Assembly: GCA_050084985.1 (NCBI GenBank)
Contig: JBITNC010000002.1
Span: forward strand, 20,708,001 to 20,772,000
Direction: 5' to 3'
Length of the DNA: 64,000 nt
Origin: Nageia nagi
Taxonomy: Eukaryota > Pinophyta
Below, piece by piece: positions 12,739 to 25,565 of this stretch (positions are counted from its first letter, which is position 1; each line of letters starts with the position of its first letter). Below the pieces are notes generated by a model, which was not told the DNA's origin, did not search any database, and was given only the letters and a program-made list of their open reading frames with translations. The position numbers and the translations under genes are program-made.

Positions 12739-13814
12739 CTCCCCCTTAATGCAATATTATGATAGAATGAGTAAGAGATAAGAAGAAGAGAAAGTAAGAG
12801 AGTTCTTCTCCAAAAAAATACAACAAAGATGAAAACTTTTTACATATTTGTGAAGTAAGAAAGATCTAATTTGAGACTCACTACTTTGCCAAATACAATC
12901 ATTGAACATAACTAGTTTCAATGTACATGAAGTAGTCATCCAACTAAAAGTTATGAAGAGTCTCGAAGAGCCTACATACTTGAGGTAAGCAACTTGTAAT
13001 CTCAAAGGAACCTACAAGTCATAAGTAGCTCAAATAACAAGATTAGTTAGATGCATCATATTCATATCAACAAGGATAAATAAATCACACTATCCATGCA
13101 TTGATCATCATAACAACAAGGATGACATAAATCATCAAGTAGGATATCTAAGAATATCATTTGTGCATATATCAAGACTTGTGTATTTGTTTTATATGTG
13201 GGGTGTCATCATAACAATACAACCAACCGAACATTTTCTCCCCCTTGATAACAACTTCATCAAACAAATACATGTGTGATAATGTGACATGAATCATGCC
13301 ATGAAGAAATACCAATGTGACCAATATGGAAGACAAGATACAAAGGCAAAACAAATATCATAAGGCACAAAATGCTATCTTAAGTACCACATTAAGATGC
13401 ATAAAGCTAGAATTTGCCATATAGAAATGTGATTGTACCAAGAGTAACCAAGATGGCACACAAAATACACTTGACTTTCCAAAGAGGGAGTCAATAAGGT
13501 ACAATAAATAAGCTTAACTTACTAAGAGGGAGTCAAGATGCCACAACAAATAAACTTGAATTTATCAAGAGTGAGTCAAGATATCACACAAATAAACTTG
13601 ACTTTACCAACAGTGAGCCAAGAGTGGATAAGTAGAAGTCTATCTTAACCATGCTATGAGTTAGGAGGGAGATGATGAAATTGGTAGCATGAATCAATCA
13701 AAATGATTCAAATTTCATCAATAATATGTAAAGAATCCATCATCATGCATCAATATTCCATCGTCATGGAAGTATCTTCCATCATCATGGAAGGAGAAAA
13801 GAGTGTGGCCACTA

Positions 13815-14002
13815 GTGCATTATAAGTCATCATAGAGATGCCAAGCCAATACTTATAATCACCAAAAGATACTTGGATTTATATTGCACTATAATTCATC
13901 ATGAAGGATGATAAGCCAATACTTATAGTCAACAAAAAAGACATGGATTATGGTGCATTATAAGTCATCACAGAGGATGTCAAGCCAATACTTATAGTCA
14001 CT
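13815..14002 (-). repeat. E2 3' UTR hairpin units (three copies)
   Basis: Three tandem copies of a unit with complementary arms: ATTATAAGT/ACTTATAAT (13819-13827 and 13851-13859, fully complementary), then a second copy with one mismatch, then a third with one wobble. Between the arms lies the conserved GATGCCAAGCC segment. E0, E1, E5 and E6 have one copy each, so the non-autonomous family has multiplied it. Confidence 0.75.
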
Positions 14003-14034
14003 TGCTGTATATAAAGCATGTGTTGATTATCATT

Positions 14035-14510
14035 ACAAAGAGAGCATGCACATACGAGTTTCTCACATATGGATAACTGAACAGTGCCAAAGGACATATA
14101 AGAGTTCCTCACATATAGACAACTAAACAGTGTAAGAATGACCAAAAAAGTGAGTATGCACATAATAGTTCCTCACATATGGATAATTGAATAGTGCCAA
14201 AAGACACATAAAGTTCCTCACATATGGATAACTGAACAGTGTAAGATAGACAAAAAAATAGAGTATGCACATATGAATTCCTCACATATGGATAAATTAA
14301 TAGTGCCAAAAGACACATAAGAGTTCTTTACATATGGATAACTGAGTAGTGCAAGATAGGCTAAAAAAATAGAGCATGTACATACGAGTTTCTCACATAT
14401 AGATAACTAAATAGTGCTAAAAGACACTTAAGAGTTCCTCACATATGGATAACTAAATAATGCAAGATAGGCCAAGTTGTACAAAAAGTTCCTCATGTAG
14501 AGTGAACTTA
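14035..14510 (-). repeat. E2 3' UTR tandem repeats
   Basis: About eight imperfect copies of a unit containing GAGTTCCTCACATATGGATA, spaced 45-65 bp, alternating with GTGCCAAAAGACACATAA. The last part has a related AGTTCCTCATG...GTGAACTTACC unit near 14488. Confidence 0.8.
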
Positions 14511-14789
14511 CCATGAAGGTGTACAACCAAATCAACACTATACAGCACATAGTTAATGAAATATGTATGTAACAAAGCCATCAATAAAAGAGACCTTGAT
14601 TTAGTAATGTAATAGAATCCATAAAAAAGGGATCCATCCTCCCAACATGGAAGTAAAAAATAAATTATAGATGAACAGAGCTACAATTGTGTCATCAAGA
14701 ACTTGCTTTTGAAAATAAAGGGCTTGGATTTGAGAAAGTCTGCATACATATTCCAATAGTAAATAAAGAATTCAATAAAAATTCAACCA

Positions 14790-14852
14790 ATACTCCCCCT
14801 GAAGGTATATTTTACCAACCCTACTTTAGAAAGAGAGCTTGGTGAATAAAGG
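14790..14852 (-). pseudogene. E2 residual pol C-terminus
   Basis: On the minus strand LFTKL and then GLVK...PS line up with the LFTKPL and GLVKLPSRGSEV tail of copia RNase H, followed by the same purine-rich stop region as in E1. Only the last codons of pol survive, with an internal deletion between LFTK and GLVK. Confidence 0.6.
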
Positions 14853-17320
14853 ATGCATGGTTTTGGTGTAGGAATGTCCATTCCATACCAGAGCAGTTGA
14901 TTGCTATGATTGAGATTATGGGTCAACTTTGGTAGAACCCATAGAAAGTTGAGATGCTATGTTCTTTAGAATGTGAATACCAAAGTGTCAAAGGATATCC
15001 TTATATTAAAAGGCCCTTTACTTCCACTTTTCCTTTAATTATTGCATTCTATAGTGGCTATTGCTTGCATTGCACCTAAGTTGTATCTCAATCTCTTTGG
15101 CTTGTAATTGCCATATATTTTTCTTAGCTAGTAGTTTATTATGCTCAGCTAAGAGTTCATGGTAATATTATATACATATAGTTTTCTCTTATTATAGCAT
15201 ATCATAACGATAGACTATTATCTCCATTTTAGCCTTTGTTGCAACCAGTTCATGGCAAAGGTAAGCATTCTTTAAGTTTGCCCATATGTTTATTTCCATG
15301 TTAGAACTCAGGGAAGAACTTTTCATGTGTGCAATAAAATTCTCTATGGGAGTCATGATGATTAACCTATCCCTCATGATTAAACTATCTAATTTAATAA
15401 TCAAGAGGAGAGAGAAAAATAGCACACTGATGACTTAATCATTATGTGGCTTAGTGGTACTATCATTATTGCCATCTTGACATGTATGACATTAATCCAT
15501 TAAATGAGTAGTAGATGAGATAATTTATCATTGTAAATCTTTTTCTTCAATTGTCATAATTATTATAGTTTGATTATATCAAATCATATGAATTATAAAT
15601 AGCTATAAATGACCCTTACTTATCATTTGATGCTTTGCATTTATGATTTGAGCTATTATCTATCATGAATGTGTCTCAATTTCATGCCCTACCAAGCGAT
15701 CTCCAAGATAACATAGTGCATCATAGTGTTCATGCAACTTTAAAAAATTATGCTGTGATTGCCTTTGAAGTTTTATTGCAATAATGACTAGTATTTCTTC
15801 AATTATACCCAAATGATTGTTATGGTATTTGCATGATTTTGCATCTCAATCATGAGGATCATGTTCACCGATTATTTCATTTACTCAGTTGACCTGATTG
15901 AATATGGCATATAATGGTTTATACCCCATTTAATTGCTATTTGTTGTAATTCATATGCTACATCAGATTGCCTTCCCTACATCCATATGAGTATTCAAAC
16001 CACTCATTATAGCATGGGTAGTTTATCATCATGGGCTTCAATGATCATCCATGTACTCTTTTCATGTTACTTGGTGAGGTGGACATCGTATTTTATGTCA
16101 TCAATTTTTATTTTCTTATCACTTGCTACCTCTTTCACATCAATATCTTTTAGGATTGGACACATCCAATTCTACCATTTCTAAAGATGATGCTAATTCT
16201 TCAGATTCTAATGACCATTTACTAGACTAGCATTAAATAAAGCTGTAAGTGCCACCCACTTAGGCTTTGTTAGTGGGAATATTTTTTAGCATTTTAATAA
16301 AGTAAATACCACATTGGTTATTATGCTTTCATGGTTGATCCATTTTGATATTTTTATTTATAATCGATGATCTAGTTAGTTTGTAATTCTATATATTCAC
16401 CATTACTTTCACTTATGTATGAAACCCTCAAAGAGATTTGACTCACTTGTCATTCATCATGGATATGACCATTTTTCAAGGTCTTCATGTTGATCTTCTC
16501 TAAGTTCTTTATCAATGTATTCAAAGTTGAGTCTTACAATGTGCTTGTACTATGCTATAGATTACTATGCGATAAAACCTGGTTCGCATACAAGGTGATC
16601 GAAATATTTATCGATGGACCATCTACTTTATCCATCATTTGGAGGATGCTAAGTAGTTGCACCTCATACTCACACTTGTATGTCGTTCAAACTGGACATG
16701 GAAGATCATTTTTTATTATTCATGTACACCTTTTATCTTCCATATTCTGCATTATGTAGGTCCTATAATGCTACATCCTTATGAGTACTATCACCCCTAT
16801 ATTATTGTGTTTATAGTATGGTGACGAGATCTTCATTGGGAGTCCACTTATATTTCATGACTAATGCAAGAAGGGGATCAATGGGTGTACTACCCATTTT
16901 TTGACATCAGGTATTATTTTTTCCTAATTACTCATGATGCTTTATTCCATATACCTAGTTCACCTATCATAGATCTTGAGAGTTCTAACTCTAACTCTCC
17001 CGATCATGATTCTACTTAGTTTGGCTATCCACTTAGGCATTTGAGTGGAACTTTTCAGAAGTACTAAATATTATTTTTATTTCTATCTTATATTAAATCA
17101 TTTATTGAATAAATTTTCAAGTTCTCAAGATAAGCCTCAAATACAATAATTTTAATTTAAGAAAATTGTAATCAATGATGCACATAAGACATAATAATAT
17201 TAGTGCACAAAATATTTCAAAATATAGTGCACAAAATACTTAATTTTGAAATATATTCATTTTTAAGGATGAGCGAAACCCTAGTGCTTGTAGAACAAAT
17301 CACCATAGCTCAACATATGT
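14853..17320 (-). pseudogene. E2 foreign body with decayed unknown coding sequence
   Basis: This segment replaces gag-pol. On the minus strand, coding-like stretches are shared with E3: YKWTPNEDL (about 16859-16830), EYEVQLLSILQMMDKVDGPS (about 16665-16600), and a helix-rich stretch from 15425 to about 15000 with LKNAYLCHELVATKAKMEI and YYHELLAEHNKLLAKKN, which looks like a coiled coil. Stops and frameshifts are frequent. I do not recognise the protein family; it is not gag, protease, integrase or RT. It may be a captured host gene or an old accessory gene. Confidence 0.55.
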
Positions 17321-17369
17321 GGAATAAAAATAACACCACTGGATATATAGTGACATGGTTGAAACTTCT

Positions 17370-17800
17370 TATCTTGTTTAAAATTAGGCCTTCACTTGGA
17401 TACCCACACAAGAGGAGCCCATGTACTACCAATCCTCAACCAGTTCCCCTTGGGCAGCAATATACTCTCACAAGGATAAGTACTAGCTATTTTCAAGGTT
17501 TTGATATTTATTGGATTGAATAAATTATTAATTTTGATTAGGTTTCAAGTTTTTCTCTTAGATTATTAGGATAATCCTTGAATGGATGTGCAAATATGTG
17601 GTATCACTACACACATACCTATCCACCTATTGGAGTTAAATTCAGACCAACAGAAGACTTAGGGGCAATTAAGTAGTATGAACTTTTTACCACTTGGATT
17701 GTCAAATTTAAAAGCTCCAGTCCACCAGTCCTCACCTCATGGCTCCCTAAATAAATCATGTTGTGGAATATACATGCAGATGTGTTCATTTTAGGGGTTG
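17370..17800 (-). other. conserved leader block, E2 copy
   Basis: Contains the reversed landmarks of the block, e.g. CCAATCCTCAACCAGTTCCC (17429-17448) and GTGGTATCACTACACACATA. Its position just upstream of the body matches its position upstream of gag in E1. Confidence 0.6.
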
Positions 17801-19926
17801 CTCATTTCAATGTTTGCATTTTTGTTTGCATAAGCAAATAAATCAAAATGCAAAACATAAAATAGTATAAGTAAAATATCATCCATTCAATAACTCAAAA
17901 CCTAAGTGTCCAATGGGTTTTGTTTACTAACCCCTAAAGGACATCTTTACATCAATCTTTATTTTGCACAAGTTTATTAACTTTGCATAAGGGCATACAT
18001 CAATTCATAAATATGCATTATTAACTTAAATAAGTATGCATCAATCCAAAAATTAATCATGCATTATTTCTTCATAAGAATTAGAATTTAAGAGGCATAA
18101 TCATGAATTTTTAAGCATGCATCTTCAAAAATTTTAAGTCCTAAGCATGCATTTTTGACTTAAAAATATTTAACTTAAATTTTAAGTCCTTAAGCTTTTA
18201 TCATCAAAAATTAAGATCTAAGAAAATATTAGGCATGTGTAAACTTTTAAGTAAAATACTCATAAGCTCTTCCCCCTTTTTATTTAAAAAACAATAGCTT
18301 GTAATAGGTGAATGCCAAATAATAGCTTGTAATAGTTGAATGTAATAAAGGGATGAAAGTCACGAGCTCAACAATGATATGGATTCAAGCAATAAGAGCT
18401 TGTAAGTTTTTTTTTTATTGGTTTATTATTGATGATATACAAGGTTTCGATTCCAATTGCTTTATAAAAAGCATTCTTAAAATAATGCACATGATAAATT
18501 AAATAGGGATTAGAACACCATCAAGAGCTGTTACACTAAAAATTAAATCCTCTTTCCAACTCTCAACTCCTCAAAACATAAATAATAATTAAAAAATGGA
18601 TCTCAGTATCGTACAATAATTTAATTCATGTTGGTATGAAGGTTGATGGAAAATAATGTAAGAGGAATCCCCCTAGTGTTGACAAACCAAAGCGTAGAGC
18701 ACATATATGTGGACATTGAATCCTTGATTATAATTGAAATGTTTGAGTTTGTTTCAATGTCTAGAATACAATGTGGCATGTGATGTCAAGAAATTATCTC
18801 CTTCAACATGTTAATTATCAATGTTGTACCTACCTGTGGTGTCATGTTGAGCTAGCATTTGAACAGGATCGAGATGTTCAACATAGGAATTATGTAAGGT
18901 AGGTGAGAATAGGTGAGCAATAAAATAGGGAGCGTAGATACTCTACATGGATGCACATTTGGAAGTGGTAGGCCAAGTGTGTAATGATCTATTTTGATGG
19001 CAAGATCTAAAGCATATTAATGCAAAAGTACTAGCATAGGCTGTAACATGTCTAGATTGACCTAAAAAAAATTGGTATGGGCAATGAAGGAAGGGCATAG
19101 CCATATGTCACCTACTGTGGTGAGGTAGAAAAAACTCCCCTTATGAAATTGGTCATGCTATGGGTAAATGGAGGTTCCTAGACAAAGCTTGGTCCTTGCT
19201 GTCCATGAGGAAATGGTAGTTATGTGAGAATAATCAAGTATCAGATCAATGGGCATTTGCAATAGGATCAAAGTGGGGTGTGCAGGTGCAACTTGTAGTT
19301 ACTTTATTATTTAACTCATTTATTGGTAGAAAGTGGAGTGTGGCATTAGTGCTCTATGTTGGGTTTGCATGCGTGTAATAAGTGCAACATCATAGCTATG
19401 CTACATGATTCCCATAAGGTGGGTAATGGGAAAAGGGAAAATGGATGAAGCATGCTACGACCATAGTAGGGCCATGATGGAGAAGAGAAAGGGGTCAAAC
19501 AAGGTATGTAAGAGTGAGAATGGTGCATAAGAGCGAGGAGAAGTGGCCATGCCATAGCCATGAACAAGGGAAGAATCCAAGCCCCTCACTTGGTGCAGTA
19601 GAAAAGCTCATCCCCTTTGGAAGATTAGGCTAAGTAGAGGAGTGAAATAATGCTTACGAGGAGCCTAGGTGGTGGAGGTCAGGATACGAGGGAGGATCAA
19701 GGGGAGATCACTACCATCGACATAGAGGTGGTGTTTAGTTTTATTAATACTACCATGGAGTGCCTATGTTATATATTAAAAGCAAAATGGCTTTAACAAG
19801 AATTGTTATGGCAAGGTTTAATAGATGATTTTAATTACCACGTGACGAATAGTCCCTCTTTTTTGTGTGATTGTAAATAGAAATAAAAATATAGGTTCCC
19901 ATACAAAAGTGGATGTAAAAATATAT

Positions 19927-19980
<54 letters not shown>

Positions 19981-20476
19981 AAAAAAATTTAAAAATAAGT
20001 TTATGTGAAGCCACCTTATATGGTTGAAACTTTTGTAAATAGATTACAACTAGTGAAAAATAAATTGCTCCTCCTTTGGTTTTGCAAGACTTAGGTTAAG
20101 AGCTTTCTCTCAACAATGAATAGCTATATATATAAACAAAATTATAATTTTCATATACTAATCTTTTTAGTACAAGATAACAATATGTTAAGCAAGAAAA
20201 ATTGCATTTAACATAAGAAGTTAGTATAAGAAAAAAATTATATCACTATTTCAACCATAATTTGTCAAAAAAAATGAATTAACATATGTTAGAAGATATG
20301 TTAGTATTAGTAATGAGTAAAAAAAATAACCAAGAATGAGGCTAATTATACATTTTCTTAGTATTTACCTCAATAAGATTTCAATATGGAAAGAAAGAAG
20401 ATCTCTAAGAGAGTTGAAGAAGAGCTTTGAACCTAAGGATATAAAGAGGAACCTCCAAGCATGCTCTGAAACCAAA
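17801..20476 (-). other. E2 long leader, distal part
   Basis: About 2.7 kb between primer-binding site and conserved block. It contains GCATGC/TTAAGTCCTAAGC-type repeats (about 18000-18250), a GC-richer stretch at about 19080-19740 (pyrimidine-rich on the element's sense strand, as in the other leaders), and a TA microsatellite. No gene recognised. Confidence 0.55.
19921..19978. repeat. (TA)n microsatellite
   Basis: Almost pure alternating TA within the E2 leader. Confidence 0.9.
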
Positions 20477-20956
20477 TAAAAGAATGGAACTATAAAAAGA
20501 ATAATCCTAAACTACCAAGATCACATGAAAGCTCATAATTACATTTAAAAAATACACAAAGCAATCTCACAACATAAGATGTAAAGTGGTTCCTCCAACT
20601 AGGAGTACATCCACTAACTAGATCTTTACTTCTCTCACAAATACAACTTTCTTACAATCCTCTTAATCTTAACTCTTAGACTTCTATCCTATAACATAAA
20701 CCTTACTCCACAAATTGGTATGTAATTACAAAGAGGGAGCCTTCTATTTATAGGCCAAAAACCCTTTTTGAATTACCTAAGCATGACATGCACATCCTTT
20801 GACCCAAGGGGCATGCTCATGACTTGGAGTGTAAGACAAGTTACATTATTATATTCACTAAAATACTTAAGGTAGCAAATAATACCCTTATGTATTAGTG
20901 AATTTACATAGAATATTTAATATAAACTTTACAATAATGCATTATACATTCCAACA
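20477..20956 (-). repeat. E2 5' LTR
   Basis: Same sequence type as 12260-12738. Its outer end is CATTCCAACA at 20956; the inner TG is mutated to TA at 20477. Confidence 0.88.
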
Positions 20957-20961
20957 CTTCA

Positions 20962-23900
20962 AACAGATGGAAAAGGCAAAGCAAACATTCCTTATCCTAA
21001 GGAAAAATTTGATTGTAATTGTAACTATTATGGGATCTAAGGTCACAAAAAAGTTGATTGCTACAAAAAAAAGATAAAAAAAGTTCAAAGGCAATGAAAA
21101 TGTAAAGAACTACAAATTAAAGGAAAGAAGAATATTCATGCTGATTTTGCTACAGTGCTCTACTCCATGTCTTTTTCTTTTTCATCTGATTGGATTGTTG
21201 ATTCTAGTTGCACTAATCACCTATGCTTTGAAAGGAAAAAGTTTGAGAACTTTCATAAGTATAGAAAAGATGTGATTTTGAAAGGTGATAACTATACTCT
21301 TGAAGTTCAAGAAATTGAGAGTGTGTTAATTCACAAAAAGGTTTTAAAAATGTTCTCTATGTTCCTAAGTTAAAGATGAACCTTCTCTCTGTAATCTAAG
21401 TTGCGAGAAAAGGGTACTCTTTTGAGTTCAACTCTCAATCTTGGTGCATTAAGAAAGGACTTGACATGTTGGTTAGAGGATATGTGAATGATAACCTCTA
21501 CATTATGGATCAAGTTCCATCAAAGATGTGTTTTGCTTCTAGTGTGTGTTCTAAAGGCAATCTTTGGCACCATCATTTAGGGCATCTTAACCATAAAAGT
21601 ATACAAGTCATGAAAGACCAAGAATTTGTGAAAGGTTTGCCTTCAATTTTTCTTTCAATTGGTCTATGCAAGAAGTGCATTCTTAGCAAGATGCATACAT
21701 AAATATTTAAAAAAGATAAAGCAACAAGAGCATCTCAACCTCTTTAGTACATTCAAATTTGATGGGTCCATTTTAGACTAAGTTGCTTGGAGGAGCATCT
21801 TACATCTTGACCTTTATTGATGAATTTAGTAGGATGACCTTTGGGTATTTATTTGAGCACAAAGACCAAACCTTTGAAAATTTTATGATTTTTAAGGCCT
21901 TATATTAAAAATCAAACTAACATTAAAATCAAGTTGTTGAGATCAGATAATAGAGGAGAATATAACAACAATAATTTTAATGACTATTGTGCTAAGTATG
22001 AAATTAAGAGGTAATTTATGATTCCTTACATTTCTCAGCAAAATGATGTTACCAAAAAGAAAAACAAAATAATTATGGAGATGGCTAGATGCATGTTGGG
22101 TAATCTTCCTAAATTCTTATGGGATGAAGCTATGAGCATTGCTATTTACACCTTGAATAGGTGTCCTACAAAAGTTATTCAGAATAAAACTCTTTTTGAG
22201 GCTTGGTCAAGAATAAAACCTAACATTTCACATCTTAAGGTGTTTGGTTGTGAATCATTCTCCTACATTATTTTTGAAAAAAAAAAAGTTGGACAAAAGA
22301 GCTAAAAGATGCATCTTTATGGATTATGACAATCAACATAGAGGCTACAGGTTCTACTCTCCATCATATAAAGTAGTTTTTATTTCAAGGGATGTAAAGT
22401 TCAATGAACTTCCTGAAGAATCTACTTCTAATGAAGATGTTGATGATCTATAGGACTCTTTAGTTGCTCCTAGCTGGTTGGATATTGATGTAGAAAAGTC
22501 ACCTCAGGAGCATAATTCTCTAACACAAAGGGTAACAAGGAGCATGACCTTGAACAAATCCTTATTTGCCAAGATTGATAACAAACATGAGCCCTCATCT
22601 TTCAAAAAAGCTTTAAAATATGAGTGTTGGATGAAAACATGAAATTAGAGTATGAGGTGCTTATGAAAAATAAAACTTGGGACTTAGTTCCTTATCCCAA
22701 TGAAAAGAATGTGATTGGTAATAAGTGGATCTACAAGGTCAAGTTTAATTTAGTTAGAGATATTGAGAAATACAAGGTAATGTTAGTAGCTAAAGGTTTT
22801 GCTCAGACATATAGTGTAGATTATGAGAAAACCTTTGCTCCCATGGTAAATATGCCTACTGTGAAGATTATCCTTGCTCTTTTTGTAGCTCAAGAATGGA
22901 AAGTTTTTCAACTTGATGTCAAGAGTGCATTTCTCAATGGTGACTTAGATGTGAAAATCTTCATGAATCAACCAGAAGGGTTTATTATGGAAGGTAAATA
23001 ATCCTTTTTGTGCAAGTTAAAGAAGTCATTGTATGGACTTAAGCAAGCACCATCAGCCTGGTATAAGAAGATTTCAAAATACTTTACAAACATTGGTTTT
23101 TCCAAGTGTTTTTTTGACTCTGATCTATATGTGCTCAATCAAAGGAAAGATGTGATATTGATTCTCCTTTATGTGGATGATCTTTTGATTACTAAAAATA
23201 ATGATGAAATTATTCAAAAGTGCATATCCAAACTTAAGGCAACATTTAAAATGATTGATCTTGGTCTCTTGCACTACTATCTTGGAATGCAAATGTATCA
23301 ATACAAAGATTATACTTATCTCAATCAATCTAAGTATATATCAAATATCTTGTAGAAGTTTGGAATAGAAGAGTGTAGATATACTATAATCCTAATCTCT
23401 CTTGGAATCATATTTCTCTAAGCTCCAACTCTTAGTTGGATAATGCTACAACTTACAGGTAATTAATTGGTAGTCTTTTGTATTTGACTATATCCAAGTC
23501 AGATATTGCCTTTGCAGTGAATCTAATGGTATAATTCATGTAGAAACCTTATATTGAGCACTTTAATGCTATTAAGCAATTTTTAAGGTATGTTGCAAGG
23601 ACTAAAGATCTTGCTCTTAAGTATTTTAAGCTGCCCTCATTTATTCTCTTTAGATTCTCATATTTTGACTATGGGGGAGATAGAGATGATAGGAAATCAA
23701 CCTCTATGTATGTGTTTAGCATTGGTTTATGTGCTATCTCTTGAGCTTCCAAGAAGCTACCTAATATTTCTCTTTACACCATAAAAGCTAAATATTGTGC
23801 CATATCTATTGCAGTCTAGGAAGCCATTTGGCTAAGGCATATTCTAAAAGAAATTGGGTATGAGAAAGGTGGCTCATCTTTGATTTCTTAAAATAATTAG

Positions 23901-24133
23901 TCGATTATTTTTTTGGCCAAGAATCTTGTGTTCCAACAAAGAATAAATATGTGAAAATTCATATCCATTTTATCAGATAGAAGGTTCTTGATGGCATCAT
24001 ACACTTGGAGTATTGTTCATCTACTTTGAACTCTATTGATTTGTTCACCAAGCCCCTCTCGAAAGCTCAATTTTGTAAGCTTAAGGATGCTATCGGGTTG
24101 GTGAAGTTGCTCTCAAGGGGGAGTGAAGTTTGA
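20962..24133 (+). pseudogene. E1 gag C-terminus and pol
   Basis: Continues E1 gag after E2. Decayed zinc knuckle (about 21010-21070). Protease-like WIVDSSCTNHLC near 21190, where the usual DSG reads DSS. GAG-pre-integrase LWHHHLGHLNHKSI (about 21570). Integrase from about 21750 with TFIDEFSRMTFGYL, where the expected second D of FIDDFSR is E. RT from about 22640, with YVDDLL near 23172 and LYGLKQAP near 23032. RNase H from about 23560 ending SRGSEV at 24133. At least ten stops or frameshifts break it, so no functional protein is made. Confidence 0.88.
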
Positions 24134-24269
24134 ATTCTTATGTTGAATTCATGTTTATGATGATAACTTCACCCTTAGGAGAATTTTGTGCTATATAGTG
24201 TTGATTTTGTTGTACATCGTGGTAAGTTTGCTCTGCATGAGAAACTTGTATAAAATTTTAAAAGCAAAA

Positions 24270-24690
24270 GATTGGCTAATTTAGCACTGTTCAATTATCC
24301 ATGTATGAGGAACTCTTATGTGTCTTTTTGCACTATTTAGTTATCCATATGTGAGGAACTCATATGTGCATGCTCTAGTTTTGGTCAATCTAGCATTGTT
24401 TAGTTATCCATGTGTGAGGAACTCTTATGAGTCTTTTTGTACTATTCAGTTATCCATATGTGAGGAACTCGTATGTACATGCTTTATTTTTGGTCAATTT
24501 AGCATTGTTTAGTTATCCGTATGTGAAAAAATCTTATGTGTCTTTTAGCACTATGTAGTTATTCATATGAGAGGAACTTGTATGTGCATGCTCTATTTTG
24601 TAATGATAATCAACACATGTTTTATATATAGCAGGTGACTAAAATTTTTTAGCATGGCATCTTCATAATGACTTATAGTGCACCATTGAT
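24270..24690 (+). repeat. E1 3' UTR repeats
   Basis: Six imperfect copies of TTATCCATATGTGAGGAACT at about 24294, 24341, 24399, 24450, 24511 and 24556, then one degraded hairpin unit ending ACTTATAGTGCACC near 24670. This is the sense strand of the arrays in E0, E2 and E6. Confidence 0.8.
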
Positions 24691-25060
24691 CAGTTCATGA
24701 TGGCATTTGTGTGATTCATTTATCCTTGATGAGATGAATATGTTACATCTAACTGATCTTGTTATTTGAGCTACTTATGACTTGTAGGTTCCTTTGAGAA
24801 TGCAAATTACTTACCTCAGGTATGTAGGCACTTGGAGACTCTTCATGACTTCCAGTTGGATGACTAGATCATGTACATTGAAACTGATTATAGTTAATGA
24901 TTGTATTTGGAAAAGTAGTGAACCTCAAACTAGATCTTTCTTACTTCACAAATATGTAAAAAGTTCTCATCTCCATTGTATCTATTTAGAGGAGAACTCT
25001 CTTACTTTCTCTTCTTCCTCATTCTTATACGCTCTATCCCAATATTGCATTAAGGGGGAG

Positions 25061-25560
25061 TGCTGGAATGTATAATGCATTATTATAAAGGTTTGTATAA
25101 AATCTTCTATGTAAGTTCACTAATACTTAAGGGTACCATTTGATACCTTAAGTATTTATGTGAATACGATAATGTAACTTATCCTACACTCCATGTCATG
25201 AGCATGCCCCTTAGGTAAAAGGATGTGCATGTCATGCATTTGTACATTGGATAAAAGGGTGATTCAAAGAGAGATTTTGGCCTAAAAATAGAAGGCTCCC
25301 TTTTTGTGATCATACACCAATTTGTGGAGTAAAGTTATGCTATAGGATAGAGTGTAGGAGTTGAGATTGGAATATTGTAAGAGAGTTGTATTTGTGATTG
25401 AAGTAAAAATCTAGTTAGTGGATGTACTCCTAGTTGGAGGAACCACTTACATCTTGTGTTATCTTTGTGAGATTGCCTTGTGTGATAGTTAGATATGAAT
25501 TGAGAGCTTTCATGTGATCTTGGTTGTTTAGGAATTATCTTATTAGTGTTAGTTCTTTCA
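25061..25560 (+). repeat. E1 3' LTR
   Basis: Starts TGCTGGAATG directly after AAGGGGGAG and ends AGTTCTTTCA, followed by the duplication AATAC. Confidence 0.93.
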
Positions 25561-25565
25561 AATAC

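Larger units (their letters stand above)
12260..20956 (-). mobile_element. E2: non-autonomous copia-type element with foreign internal body
   Basis: LTRs at 12260-12738 and 20477-20956 with duplications CTCCA (12255-12259) and CTTCA (20957-20961), which differ by one base. E1 gag continues across the site. On the minus strand come a primer-binding site next to the LTR (20476-20464, reading TTTGGTTTCAGAGC), a long leader with the conserved block (about 17800-17370), a 2.5-kb body without gag or pol similarity, a few codons of the pol tail (about 14850-14790), the 3' UTR repeats, and the polypurine tract. E3 has the same body at the same junctions, so this is an element family and not a chance insertion. 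Confidence 0.85.
8380..25560 (+). mobile_element. E1: complete but decayed Ty1/copia retrotransposon, host of E2
   Basis: LTRs of 501 and 500 bp (8380-8880, 25061-25560) are flanked by identical 5-bp duplications AATAC (8375-8379 and 25561-25565). A primer-binding site follows the 5' LTR and AAGGGGGAG precedes the 3' LTR. The order leader, gag, protease, integrase, RT, RNase H is that of copia. E2 is inserted in gag at 12260-20956; without it E1 is about 8.5 kb. I count roughly 30 differences between the LTRs by eye (about 94% identity), and gag-pol has many stops and frameshifts, so this is an old insertion. Confidence 0.93.

Noticed and set aside
13000-17500. Possible large segmental inverted duplication with 60000-64000
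   Set aside because: The similarity is bounded by element structure (leader to 3' UTR), so it reflects two insertions of one family in opposite orientation and not a genomic duplication.
19346-19567. 73-codon open frame on the minus strand in the E2 leader
   Set aside because: No family resemblance, no counterpart in other leaders, and composition explained by the GC-richer block.
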